DNA of 64,000 nucleotides from Nematopogon swammerdamellus. Its lineage: Eukaryota; Arthropoda; Insecta; Lepidoptera; Adelidae. The stretch is from positions 14,159,891 to 14,223,890 of the forward strand of contig OX336349.1 in the NCBI GenBank assembly GCA_946902875.1, in the 5' to 3' direction. How positions within the stretch are numbered: position 1 is the stretch's first letter; each line of letters starts with the position of its first letter. A program made the position numbers and the translations under genes. The notes below the pieces were generated by a model. That model had not been told where the DNA came from, did no database searches, and was given only the letters and a program-made list of their open reading frames with translations. This document shows, in pieces, positions 20,125-29,672 of the stretch.

Positions 20125-21016
20125 AAAAAAATAATTTCCGTTTACTTACTTAAAGGAGTCGTTGGGGGGGCGGCTAAGTAAATTCCGCGCTGCTCTGAGT
20201 TTAATATTTTATTTCACTTAGCGGTTCCCGACTCCTTTAAGTAAGTAAACGGAAATTATTTTTTACTTTTAAGGGTCGGGGTTTTTTTAAAGTAATTTAA
20301 ATTTTATTTCAAGCTTTAAAAAAACCGCATGCAAATCGGTTCACTTTTTAAGATAATTAATTGTATTATTTATTACTCAATTAGGTACTTGATTACTTGG
20401 TTAAAAACATAGCTATCAACCATCCCGTTAAACCAGCTTTCTAATAAAAACCAGTTGCACTCCGGGAGTGCCGGCAGAAGTGAAAACTTTTTGTATTTCC
20501 GAAAATAATTCTTAGGTGGTTATAAAAAAAACTAAAGACCCTAAAATATTTAAACACCGTAACATTGCTTAAAAAAGAAAACAAAAGAAAAAAAAAACAA
20601 ACAAAAATTTGAGGGATTCGAACCCATGGTCAAAAAATACAAATCCTACACTCTTACCATTGAGCCAAGAAATCACATAAACGACCAAACGAATATCGGA
20701 TTCCCTTGATTCGCTTTGGGCGTTCTGTCACTGAGAGATGAACAGAATTGATCCCGAGCCATCGTAACTTAACCCTTCATGCAATGACTTAAGGTTGCAT
20801 TTTAAATAATAAAAATAAATCTGTCGCTTTTCGGGATCTGTCGCGAGTCTAACATTTTTTACCCACCTAAAAAAGTGCCAAGCGCCGCTAAAGAAGTTTT
20901 CACTTCAAAAACGCATCCAAATCGATCCATCCGTTTGGGAGCTACGATGCCACAGCAGACATACCCACCACACACACGTTAAACTTATAACACCCCTCTT
21001 TTTTCGTCGGGGGTTA
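20125..21016 (+). mobile_element. Family H element with palindromic start
   Basis: Begins with an inverted repeat: 20125-20160 pairs with 20230-20264 (block TTTCCGTTTACTTACTTAAA), and an inner pair GCTAAGTAAA/TTTCACTTAGC lies between. Further on come CGCATCCAAATCGATCCATC and GGGAGCTACGATGCCACAGC, and the terminus CTTATAACACCCCTCTT followed by GTCGGGGGTTAAAAA. Related copies are at 26816-27237 and, inverted, 42087-42450. There is no long coding frame. The 3' part resembles a LINE-type tail, so this is a non-autonomous element of uncertain class. Confidence 0.7.
20608..20676 (-). other. tRNA-like sequence within family H copy
   Basis: On the minus strand an A-box-like TGGCTCAATGGTAAGAG is followed at normal distance by a T-arm with B box, TGGGTTCGAATCCCT. 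The acceptor arms and anticodon stem pair poorly. I read it as a tRNA pseudogene or SINE head rather than a working tRNA. Confidence 0.45.
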
Positions 21017-22046
21017 AAAAAGAGTCAAATGCGCAGTAGGTACTCGAAACCGATAAGCACGTATTACAAACATTATGAGCTTGTTCGGAAGAGGCGTCGT
21101 CAGTCTGATGTTGTGGCACTTAGAGTATTGCGCATAAAGTTTCAAAAGGGTCAGGTGAGCAGTACTCGAAACCGAAACAAGCATGCACGAAAAACGAAAA
21201 AAAATGTCAGACAGGACCGTGGGCTGGTGAACCTTTTACAGTTCGATACACGTAAAAAGAGCTCTCTTTGCCAAATTCGCTTTATATGTTTTGTATGTAG
21301 ACGAGAGCTCTGCCTACGTGTCTCGAACTATATCAGCCTTAAAGTACAAACCTACGCTCAATTAGAAAAAAAAGTTAATTTCCAGAAATCGGCTGCCCCA
21401 ACAGTTGTGACTTTCTGACTTCAACAACACGGGGAGACACTCTAAAGTTCCTGTCAGCTGTAAGTCAACAGGCGATGGTCATTATGGAATCAGATGAGAT
21501 CAACATTTTATTATTAGCCAAAATTTACCTTTGATCATATTCTAGCGCATGTAATTGAATCTATTTATATTCGTAAAGGAAGTAAAAAGAAAATTCTGAA
21601 AACTTAGCAGCCGTACATTTCAACGTCTCATTAATATTGAAAAAACACCTAACAAAAATAACAAATATATATTTCGGCATAAATTCGCGCACTTCAAAGT
21701 GATAATTATTTATCACTAAGGAATTAATAACACGATTGCTATAAATTTGAGAAATAAAAGCGACTTTTTATTATCAGTCAAAACAATGGGGAAATAGCAG
21801 AGGGTAAGAACAAAGAAAAGTTTTATTTGCCTTCGGGGTTTTTCAGTTGGCAATAATTTGTTGTGTCAGATTTCACTCCAGCCAGATAAATTACTCTTAT
21901 GTAATTAATTGTAAAATATATTATGCTAGCTTTTGCCCATGGCTTCGCTCGCTTCTAATTCGGTAATAAAAAATACCGCAGCATATAACACATTTCAACC
22001 TCAAATCATAACTTGAAATTATGAGATTACATGGAATGAACTAAAA
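21017..22046. other. No recognised gene; solo CCCGCGG-type terminus at 21925-21955
   Basis: A 129-codon open frame (21029-21418, plus) starts right after the family H terminus. Its product is basic and Arg/Lys-rich with no motif I know, and is probably chance. At 21925-21955 the sequence GCTAGCTTTTGCCCATGGCT followed by TCGCTCGC matches the inverted ends of the 10.1-kb and 49.8-kb elements, with no visible partner. Confidence 0.45.
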
Positions 22047-22446
22047 CAGCTTTTCCCAGATGGTGTGTCGCGACTCGCGACCCGGTACCGGGTCGCCAGT
22101 TGCCACGTCTCGCAGTTTCGACGACCACACTAGGGCACGTATAGTACATGCGACCGGAAGAGTTTCCATACTATAAGCCCGCCAAAATAATTTTGTAACA
22201 CAAAATGAGTTCATTGCTGGATTTTAGATTTCAGCTGCTGGAAATTCAAAAGGAACATTTGCTAGGTATGGAGGCTAGTCTGAACGAATATTTTCCTCCA
22301 ATCAACAGCAACAAGGCTTGGATGAGGAACCAATATAATTAAACGTGAAATCTGAGACAGAATTGCCGGATTCAGATGTTAAGTCTGTGATTGAACTTTC
22401 GTGTGACACAGCCAGACAAAGATACATTTTATCACAGATAGATTTT
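22047..22446 (+). pseudogene. hAT-like transposase remnant
   Basis: From 22205 a 45-codon frame reads MSSLLDFRFQLLEIQKEHLL, then LNEYFPPINSNKAWMRNQY and stop. After a shift of frame, codons from about 22342 read NVKSETELPDSDVKSVIELS followed by CDTARQR. A block of the type '..L.EYFP.I.....WIRNPF' followed by '..L..LSCD' is typical of the C-terminal part of hAT-superfamily transposases of the ZBED5/GTF2IRD2-like kind. Upstream, CAGCTTTTCCCAGATGG (about 22047) and a perfect 20-bp palindrome (22077-22096, centre GGTACC) could belong to a hAT terminus. The remnant is frameshifted and cut off by the leader/SINE-A insertion at 22447. Confidence 0.6.
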
Positions 22447-22771
22447 GTACCGTGTGGGGCCGGTACTTTAAAAGAATAGCCCCACTGCATCTCTCCCCGT
22501 GTATGTCGTAAAAGGCGACTAAGGGATATGAATCCCTTCTTATATTACTAGGTGGAAGGGTTTAACCCGCCCGGATTGATACCACCGCACTGAATGAAAG
22601 GTCGGTCGAAACGGCTATGTAAATAGTTTGTGTTTTCCGCCCAGTTCAGTGTAGCCGGCACGACCGAAGGGAAGGCTGACGTGGCACCAAGTTCACCCGG
22701 TGTTATGAGCTGACATCACGGATGTTGTAGGTGATGTAGCCAACCGTGTCAGTTTCTATATGAAAAAAAAA
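22447..22771 (+). mobile_element. Composite leader + SINE-A, head deleted
   Basis: Opens with the family C leader (GTACCGTGTGGGGCCGGTAC through AAGGCGACTAAGGGATATGA). It then passes directly to the SINE-A body (ATCCCTTCTTATATTACTAGG, GATACCACCGCACTGAATG) and ends CAGTTTCTATATGAAAAAAA. The A box, 5S-like region and B box are missing, so this looks like an internally deleted composite of the kind complete at 61.3 and 43.3 kb. Confidence 0.78.
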
Positions 22772-24812
22772 CATATTCGAGAGAGGTATATACTGATATA
22801 TTTTTGCCTTTATTGTCGTCAGGAATTCAGGAATACCCAGTTTTAGCAGAAAAATTCATAAAATGTCTAATCCCATTTGTCACAGCCTATACGTGTTAAG
22901 CTTGATTTTTAACACTGGTGTTCCTCAAAAATAATTATATAAACCGATTGGAAGTAGAAACGGACCTGAGAAAAAAATTAACATCTTTTCCGGGAAGCTT
23001 AATTTTCTTTATTAGTGTTCCGGGTGATGCATTTACTGGGTGAAGACTGTGCGAAGTTTTGTTGTCTTGTCCTTAGTGACTTGAATTCTTCCTGAGAGAA
23101 TATCGTTTACCTGAACGCAGCTCGGCCTTGGGCCTCGCCCGTAGTGACTCTTTCTTGAGTGATGTTTAACGAGCTATTTTGTTTTTCCTGTAGTTTAAGA
23201 AATCCGTATGTGCTTCTAAATAAGTGAATCCTCATTTATTTTAAATCATTTTGTGGTTAATTTCCTTGGTTACTAGTGGGAGTTTACTGATCTGACTTGA
23301 ATATTTTACGAAAACAAGTCAAGGTCGGCGCTCAATCAACCATCCAAATGTTGATTGAAAGAAATCTCTGCAAGGTACAAGTTGCGCCTTTCCACCTTAT
23401 GTAAAAGTTATATTGTGCTTTTTTCTGTAAAGTGTTTAAGTATTTTTTATCTATCTTACTTGTTGTCTTGTCTTAGTACAATATCTACACGTCAGTCGTA
23501 AAATTAAATTTGGTTATAACTTTTAAGCTAAAATGGTGATATAGTCTGATTTTATACAGTTAATTTTTTTTATAAGAAAAGTCGATCGTTTGTGGAGGGT
23601 TGAATAGGGTTTACATATGCATCAAAACGGAATACATACTGATTTACGAAGGCAATGTTGATCGTGTGAAAAACAAAGCTTTCCCTCTCAATTTAAAACA
23701 GCAGACATCCTCCCGAAAAAGGGCAAGTCAGCATTTAGTGAAGTTAGCCCCTCGAATTAGAATGTCTCACAGAAGGCGAGACGGAAATCTGCATTTGGCC
23801 TTGATTCGCCTGGATTTTATTGCGCTCCGTGAAATTTATTCCTGAATAGGGATGAGCCAATTTAAACCGCTTATTTTCGAGGGAACTGTCTTACAGAAAT
23901 ACGAAATGCATTTTATTTGCTTTATTCTTAACGATACCGCTAGAAGTCGTGGTCGCCCGTCTGTTTTGTCGTCTGCTCCGAGTCCGTCTGCACTTTCATA
24001 CGGTATTTCTTAACAATTTGTATTTTTATTATGTTATCTTTCATATATTAGAGTTTCATTTATTACATTCATATATAACGTTTCAGAGTAAAAAAAGCGC
24101 AGCATATAATATATTTTATGAACGAAGGAAACATTTTTATATAACAATTTTATGTCTTTTTTTTTATTAATTTGTTTACACAAAAAAAATCTTATTAACG
24201 ACTGTGTACTTCGAAATTAAGGAAACATTTTGTCAAAAGTTTGTCAAAACAACGGAGCGCACAAAAGCCCTTTCCTGACTTAAACTCGCTAGCCTTGAAT
24301 TCATAAATTAATTTTCATGAAACAAAAGGTAGGCTTCCTAAGGCTTTAAAAAGTATCAAATCGTGTTGCCAGCATCGTCCCTGTTGAGATAACTCGTCTT
24401 TCAAATATAATCTCGTTGGAAAATGATCAACATCCGGCGTAGTGCCGAATTTATTTCAGGAATATTTTACTTTCCAGATTAAATACATTTTTCGTGAAAA
24501 GCTTTCGACGAGATCTTTAATTCTTGAACACTTTTAATTTTAATCATCTTCATTATGATGATTAACACCATATTTTTCTTTTAGTAACATAATACATTAT
24601 GAATAGCAGCATTAATATGAATGAGCAGTATGAATGGGTTCTTTATTGGAATATCGAATGTCGTATCAGTAATTATAAGGAAACCAAAATAATTTCAAAG
24701 GTTAAAAATATACCTCTCGATTATTCCGTCTCCCCTGCCATCCATGGTCAAAAATAATTTTCTTGAAAGTTAAAATATTATTTTTCTTTAACGTCATTTT
24801 TATGGTTTTTAA
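22772..24812. other. No gene; one solitary foldback unit at 23088-23155
   Basis: No gene recognised over about 2 kb. At 23088-23155 there is a single diverged copy of the 68-bp unit of the 10-kb array (CTGAACGCAGCTCGGCCTTG), outside any array. The interval 23700-23850 has somewhat higher complexity, but its open frame has no known motif. Confidence 0.5.
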
Positions 24813-24853
24813 TCATGAAGATGGGCCATACGCTTGTGCCGAAACGTCGAGCC
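24813..24853 (+). ncRNA. Weak hammerhead-like motif
   Basis: ATGAAGA-TGGGC-loop-GTGCC-GAAACGTCGAG. The GAAACGTC end is the same as in the stronger candidates at 25.9-26.1 and 45.1 kb and a short stem II (GGC/GCC) can form, but the first core base is A instead of C. It is probably a relict of a related terminal repeat. Confidence 0.25.
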
Positions 24854-25830
24854 ACATAGCTCGGAGTGAAACCGTTAGTAAAGCTGTTCGATTTAAAATA
24901 ATGTTTTTAAAATCATGTTTAACACCCACAGTAACTTCGACTCGTGGTCTTACGACTTGCGACTCACCGACCTCTGTATTATTTGTATTGAATTTGTTGT
25001 ATTGTATTGTTTATTGATCATTCATATGGCAGTTAGATTGTACTCGAATTTGTCACAATTTGTTCTACGATGCACTAACTAGGCTAGTCGCAAACAAATT
25101 CCATAAATATTCGACAAATTCCTGAGTAGTGTCAATATTTATTTGCAAATACAACAAAGTTTAGTTGAGGACGTTGCTGACTATAGAAATTAATTCTCGA
25201 GACGTCTCTTTCTACGTCACGAATTTATCTTTGAAAAAAAAATAGCAATATCTTTGAACATTTCTCTGCTCCGTTATAAGAAAATGTATGTATTATTGCA
25301 TAACTTCTTCAACAAACTATCTCACCCCTTTGCCCAGGAGAGCATCTCGCAAGTCCCCGAAGTTATCGCTTCATAAAATGTTGTTTTAACGAGTTGACAC
25401 AGTTTGCCGGCAGGTGGCGCAGAGCTCAGACGTCATAACTTCATTAAAACGGCGAACACTTTAGTCGGTAGCTATGAGAATTCCTCTTAACACGTACGTA
25501 ATATAACGTAACTTAACGAATTTCCAATTTTCTATTTGAAGTCAGAAATTCACACAGTTCTTTAACGCTCTAATATACACTCAGACACTTTCACACAAAT
25601 AAAAGTGAACAGATATTACACCTAAGTAGTAAGTAACTATTAAGTAATGCGTAATGTTTTGTTTACTACGGTAAAGTGTTTGCGGTAAAGTCGGTTTCGT
25701 AGCAAGTCGGATTTAAATCGAAAATTATCGCGTTTTCTCCTGTGTTCGCTTTCAGCTCCATTTCTACCTCCAGCTCAGATGAATAATGACATTATGAACC
25801 CTACAACCTTGCGGATATATATGTCGTCCA
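24854..25830. other. No gene; dispersed segment at 24990-25062
   Basis: The segment TTGTATTGTATTGTTTATTG to CACAATTTGTTCTACGATGC is shared with 14688-14755. No other feature recognised. Confidence 0.45.
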
Positions 25831-25871
25831 TTTTTAAGTTTCCGGATTTACAGTAGTAGGTTTAAAGACTT

Positions 25872-25925
25872 AAATAAGTCGATGTTTCGCTCGCTACGTC
25901 ACGGGCTTCTTCAGGGACTGCGGGA
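25872..25925 (-). ncRNA. Hammerhead ribozyme candidate, left arm
   Basis: Minus strand: CTGAAGA, then stem II AGCCCG-TGACGTAG-CGAGC with one mismatch, then GAAACATC. It sits in the mirrored position to the right-arm copy. It differs from the consensus at stem II and by A for G before the cleavage triplet, so it may be less active. Confidence 0.45.
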
Positions 25926-26057
25926 GCTGTGACTCATGGAGCCGACGTCTGGTGTCCGTTGTACCAGACGTCAAACTTGCAGTTACAGTTGTTACAATAC
26001 AAACTTACAGTTTAACGTCTGGTACAACGGACACCAGACGTCGGCTCCAGGAACTAC

Positions 26058-26112
26058 CGCAGTCCCTGAAGAAGCCTGTGACGTAGGGGGGCGAAACGTC
26101 GACTTATGTAAA
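26058..26112 (+). ncRNA. Hammerhead ribozyme candidate, right arm
   Basis: CTGAAGA (26066-26072), stem II beginning GCC and closing GGC around a TGACGTA-containing loop, then GAAAC-GUC (26093-26100) and GACTTATG. ACGU is self-complementary, so stem III would be minimal and could form between two molecules. Short stem III and dimeric action are reported for hammerheads of Penelope-like elements. The predicted cut is after the C of GUC. Confidence 0.5.
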
Positions 26113-26150
26113 TCTTTAAACCTACTACTGTTAATCCGGAAACTTAAAAA

Positions 26151-26815
26151 TGAATATAATTAATAACAGAGTAAACTTATAAACATTAATAATGTCGTAT
26201 TAGATAGGTAAGTAAATAGGTTGAACCGTTCTTGACTTATAAGTGAAAATACATACATGCATGTGACCGAATGTTCATGGGCGCCATCAAACACCTTATG
26301 GCTTAAGCCACATATCACGCTTTCTATAAAAAATATACAGAGAAAGTTTGGTTTTATATTATCACGAAAATAGAGATAGATAAAAGAAGAAAAGTTAGAG
26401 ATAAAGAAGAGAAGATAAAAAGAAGATATACTACTTAAAACGTTTCCAGAAAAGATATTGGCTTTAGATTATATTAACAACTTAACCTTTGATCGCCCGA
26501 AACGTTTCAAACTGAAAGTGAGCAAAACGACATAATTTAGATCGCTGGCTCGGTAGACCACTTAAAAAGGTTTAATTAGATATTTGGAATTTCGGTTCAT
26601 CTGAAGGTTAATCAACAAAGTAATTCTAATCAAATTTCCCAACATCAAAGGTGAAACCGTCATAATTTATGCACAGACTAGGTTATTATATTGATATGAT
26701 CTTCAGACATGAGGAAACCTTACAGAAATATACATAATTAAGTATTTCCACAGTTATAAATACTAAGTACTACATCATATTACAAATTTAAAATATCGCA
26801 GACCCAAAGTAAGAA
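26151..26815. other. No recognisable feature
   Basis: AT-rich DNA with an AGAGATAAAGAAGAGAAG-type purine-rich stretch at about 26360-26430. No gene or known repeat. Confidence 0.45.
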
Positions 26816-27237
26816 ATAATTTCTGTTTAATTACTTAAAGGATTCGGAGGACCGCTAAGTAAATACCCGCGCAGCTCAAGTTTTTATATTTTATTTACTT
26901 AGCGGTCCCCCGACTTTAAGTAAGTAAACGAAAATTGTTTTTGACTTATTAAGGGTCGGGGGTTATTAAAATTTGTAATTTTAGTTTTATTTCAAGGTTT
27001 TTTAAAAATACCGCATCTGAATCGGTCCATCCGTGAGACGTCATTTTTGCATTACTTCATAGGTAATTACTTTATTACTCGGGTAACATAGCTAAAAATC
27101 ATCCCTTTCTAAAAAAATCGCATCCAAATCGGTCCTTCCGTTTGGGAGTTACGATGCCACAGACAGACACAGACAGACAAACAGACGGAGACGTCAAACA
27201 AACTTATAAAACCCCTCCTTTTGCGTCGGGGGCTAAA
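26816..27237 (+). mobile_element. Family H, shorter copy
   Basis: Palindromic start (AATAATTTCTGTTTAATTAC; inner arms ACCGCTAAGTAAAT and ATTTACTTAGCGGT), then AAGGGTCGGGGGTTATTAAA, CGCATCCAAATCGGTCC, GACAGACACAGACAGACAAA, and the end GCGTCGGGGGCTAAAAA. It is about half the length of the 20.1-kb copy; the tRNA-like segment is absent. Confidence 0.7.
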
Positions 27238-28025
27238 AACAACTTGGTTACTAACCAAAATTACGACCCACCCACACGAAGAATGTATAATCTTCTTACG
27301 AGTAGATGGGTCGCATCAGTTCCCCTGCAGGTCCAGGAGCCATCATCAGTGATCAGTGATTATCTCGCGACCTATCAGAGTTCTGACCTACAAAAAACTT
27401 TTGTCATTTGCGCGCGGTGGAGCGAAAAATGCAAGTTTGAAACTTCCCCACTCGTAGCAATCAAGAGCAGTTGCGGTTTCGATTTCAGGATCTAGTAGTT
27501 GGAGTTTTCTGCCATTGGTTGTGTTCGTTAAGTGCACAATGCAGTTCTTACCTTGACAGCAAGAGTTGGCTTTTCAAAAAGCTAGAGGCCTAAAATCAAA
27601 CAAGACTGTGTTTTTTTTTTCATAATGCGTTGTGGAATCTTTTTAAATGGTTGCTGGGGCAACGGAAGTTTTGTTAGTAATAAAAAGGAACGTCAAACAA
27701 AAAGATCAGTTCTGGTTCGGTGTATCTCTATAAAATATGTGACTTTGGAAAAATTTATTGTATGAGCACATTTGTCAATATTGACAAATCTATAAACAGG
27801 AGTGCATACAGTAAAACATAGGAAACTGTACATAATAAGTTTGTTTTATGATCTTTTTTTTGTTTGTTTTTCTCTTAACAATTTTTTATATGGTGAAGTT
27901 CGCCTATAACAACTTGGCTTATAACAAGTATGTACATTATAACTCATAAATCATTGCTTATATATAATGAACATCCTCATATTACTCCATACTCACAATA
28001 TTACCCTTACATATAATTACAAATG
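27238..28025. other. No recognisable feature
   Basis: No gene or repeat landmark seen. Confidence 0.45.
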
Positions 28026-28314
28026 CACGCTGTATCCCGACAATCGAAATGAGCGAAGTAATCGGTGTTGTGCTGCAAGTACTCTTGTGAATTACAGCAC
28101 AACACCGACCACCACGTTTAGCAATGTACAATGGACAAGATAACTATCAAGCAGCAAGTAAGGCACGAAGACCCACCTGCTGCATGACTCGGTAGAAGGA
28201 CCGTGCCGAAGTGAGAGGTGACCAGCCGGTCGCCTTTTAGCACGGCACCTTGTCCTTATGCCTTAGTCGCTATTTGCGACGTGCACGGGGAGAGATGCAG
28301 TAATAATCCCGACA
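28026..28314 (-). repeat. Family C copy
   Basis: Minus strand: CACGCTGTATCCCGACAATC end, hairpin arms GGTGTTGTGCTG and CAGCACAACACC, interior, and CGACGTGCACGGGGAGAGAT on the leader side. The leader hairpin itself is truncated. Confidence 0.82.
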
Positions 28315-29587
28315 ACAAACAGGAGTAATCCTACAAAAAATAACCTTATTTTCTAATTTTCTTTTTTAAATTTGAAATTCGCATCACTTAACAAATTTTT
28401 CGTAGTAGCACAGAGATTCAAAGATAACTTTAACCAGAACAAAACGAGCAATCTTGAAACTTACACAATCAAGAATCACATCGTACAAAGCAATTATCTC
28501 ATGGAGGTGCCTCCATATTGCTGACGCCTGCTGTTGCCTCCGCCAGTCTTTGCCCATAAACACAGTACACTACACTGCCCCCTCCTTCCACCAGTAAAAT
28601 GCCAGGGAACATTACCCACAGTGTTGTTAATTATACGAAGTGTTACGCAGAATTAGAAAGGCAGCAGCCCGAAAAGCTAATAATTACACAACTACAGCGC
28701 AAGAACACTAATCGCTCCCATCTCTGTGATTACAACTAAATACATTAAGTGGCTAGTAGCTTAACGCTGACGCGAAAACCTTTCTTACGGCAGAACCTGG
28801 GTTGAAATACTGGGTTTGAGCGGCCGAACCTGAGAGGAATTAGTTAAAATCAGATGTAAGCAGTCTATCTTGAACATGCCATAACCGCAAACCAGAAAAA
28901 GGTATATCCTTTATATCTCGACTGTCATACCTATTTTGGTATTCAAATCTACTAATCAGTATACCCAATTCACCCTGAATGCTTATGTGAATTCAGTATA
29001 CTGATTAGTATATTTAATTCACCCAGGTGAACCAGCCCAGGTGAATCAAGTCTACAGCACGTTCATTCTTGATATTTCACTCACCTAAAGATTCGCTGGA
29101 GAAATATCTTCAAGTGATATGTCAGCCTTCGCACCTCGTGTCCTGTATTTAATATAATTTTTATTTTTATTGCTAAATATTTGCGGAACAATAAAAATGT
29201 TCTATCTATCTATCTATACTATCCACATGTCTATTATATATCAATTCATACAGGTACCATACAATAAGGCACACCGTTACCTTGGTTCATGGTCTTCGTT
29301 ATTTCAAATTTAGTTTTCAACTAACTGGTGTTACTCCGTCTTTTGGTTCCATATTCATAGTGTTTACCCGACTCTGGCGAAGCCAAAAGAAACGGTTATT
29401 AAAAGCAAAACTTATAGTGCGACTCTACTGCCGGCGCGTCTAAGGGCTTTTCCGATTTAACATAATTAACACCATCATTTTTGAGCTTATCTTAGGTGTA
29501 GGAAATTGTATGTTCTGTGGTGTTACCTAAGTGGAAAGGACCTTAGCTTTTCGGAGTAGTAAAACTTGAACCCTTGTTCTTTTCTTT
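28315..29587. other. No gene; a palindrome and paired CAGGTG sites
   Basis: 28950-28963 and 28997-29010 form a 14-bp perfect inverted repeat (TACTAATCAGTATA). At 29017-29045 two CAGGTG E-boxes lie in the near-palindrome TTCACCCAGGTGAA and its partial repeat. A (TCTA)n run follows AATAAAAATGTT at about 29195-29216, as it does at 54650. No gene seen. Confidence 0.5.
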
Positions 29588-29672
29588 TCTTTTATGGAAA
29601 CTGACACGGTTGGCTACATCACCTACAACACCTGTGATGTCAGCCCATAACGCCTTGGTGCACTAGAGTCAT
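29588..29672 (-). repeat. SINE-A tail fragment
   Basis: TTTATGGAAACTGACACGG through GTGATGTCAGCCCATAACGC: the 3' terminal part of SINE-A on the minus strand. Confidence 0.82.

Larger units (their letters stand above)
25831..26150. mobile_element. Palindromic Penelope-type terminal repeat pair
   Basis: The outer ends TTAAGTTTCCGGA and TCCGGAAACTTAA are inverted, and most of the interior mirrors them. The arms meet at a 28-bp centre (25978-26005). Each arm holds a nested 10-bp hairpin GACGTCTGGT/ACCAGACGTC around GTCCGTTGT and one hammerhead candidate facing outward. The layout matches the head-to-head Penelope pair at 6.7-9 kb, but no coding sequence remains. Confidence 0.7.

Noticed and set aside
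20608..20676. Functional tRNA gene on the minus strand
   Set aside because: A and B boxes are good but the acceptor and anticodon stems pair poorly, and it is embedded in a repeat.
21029..21418. 129-codon basic open frame
   Set aside because: It begins right at the end of a family H repeat, has no known motif, and its composition is typical of AT-rich chance frames.
24813..24853. Fourth strong hammerhead ribozyme
   Set aside because: The first core position is A instead of C and stem II is only about three pairs. Kept only as a weak relict.
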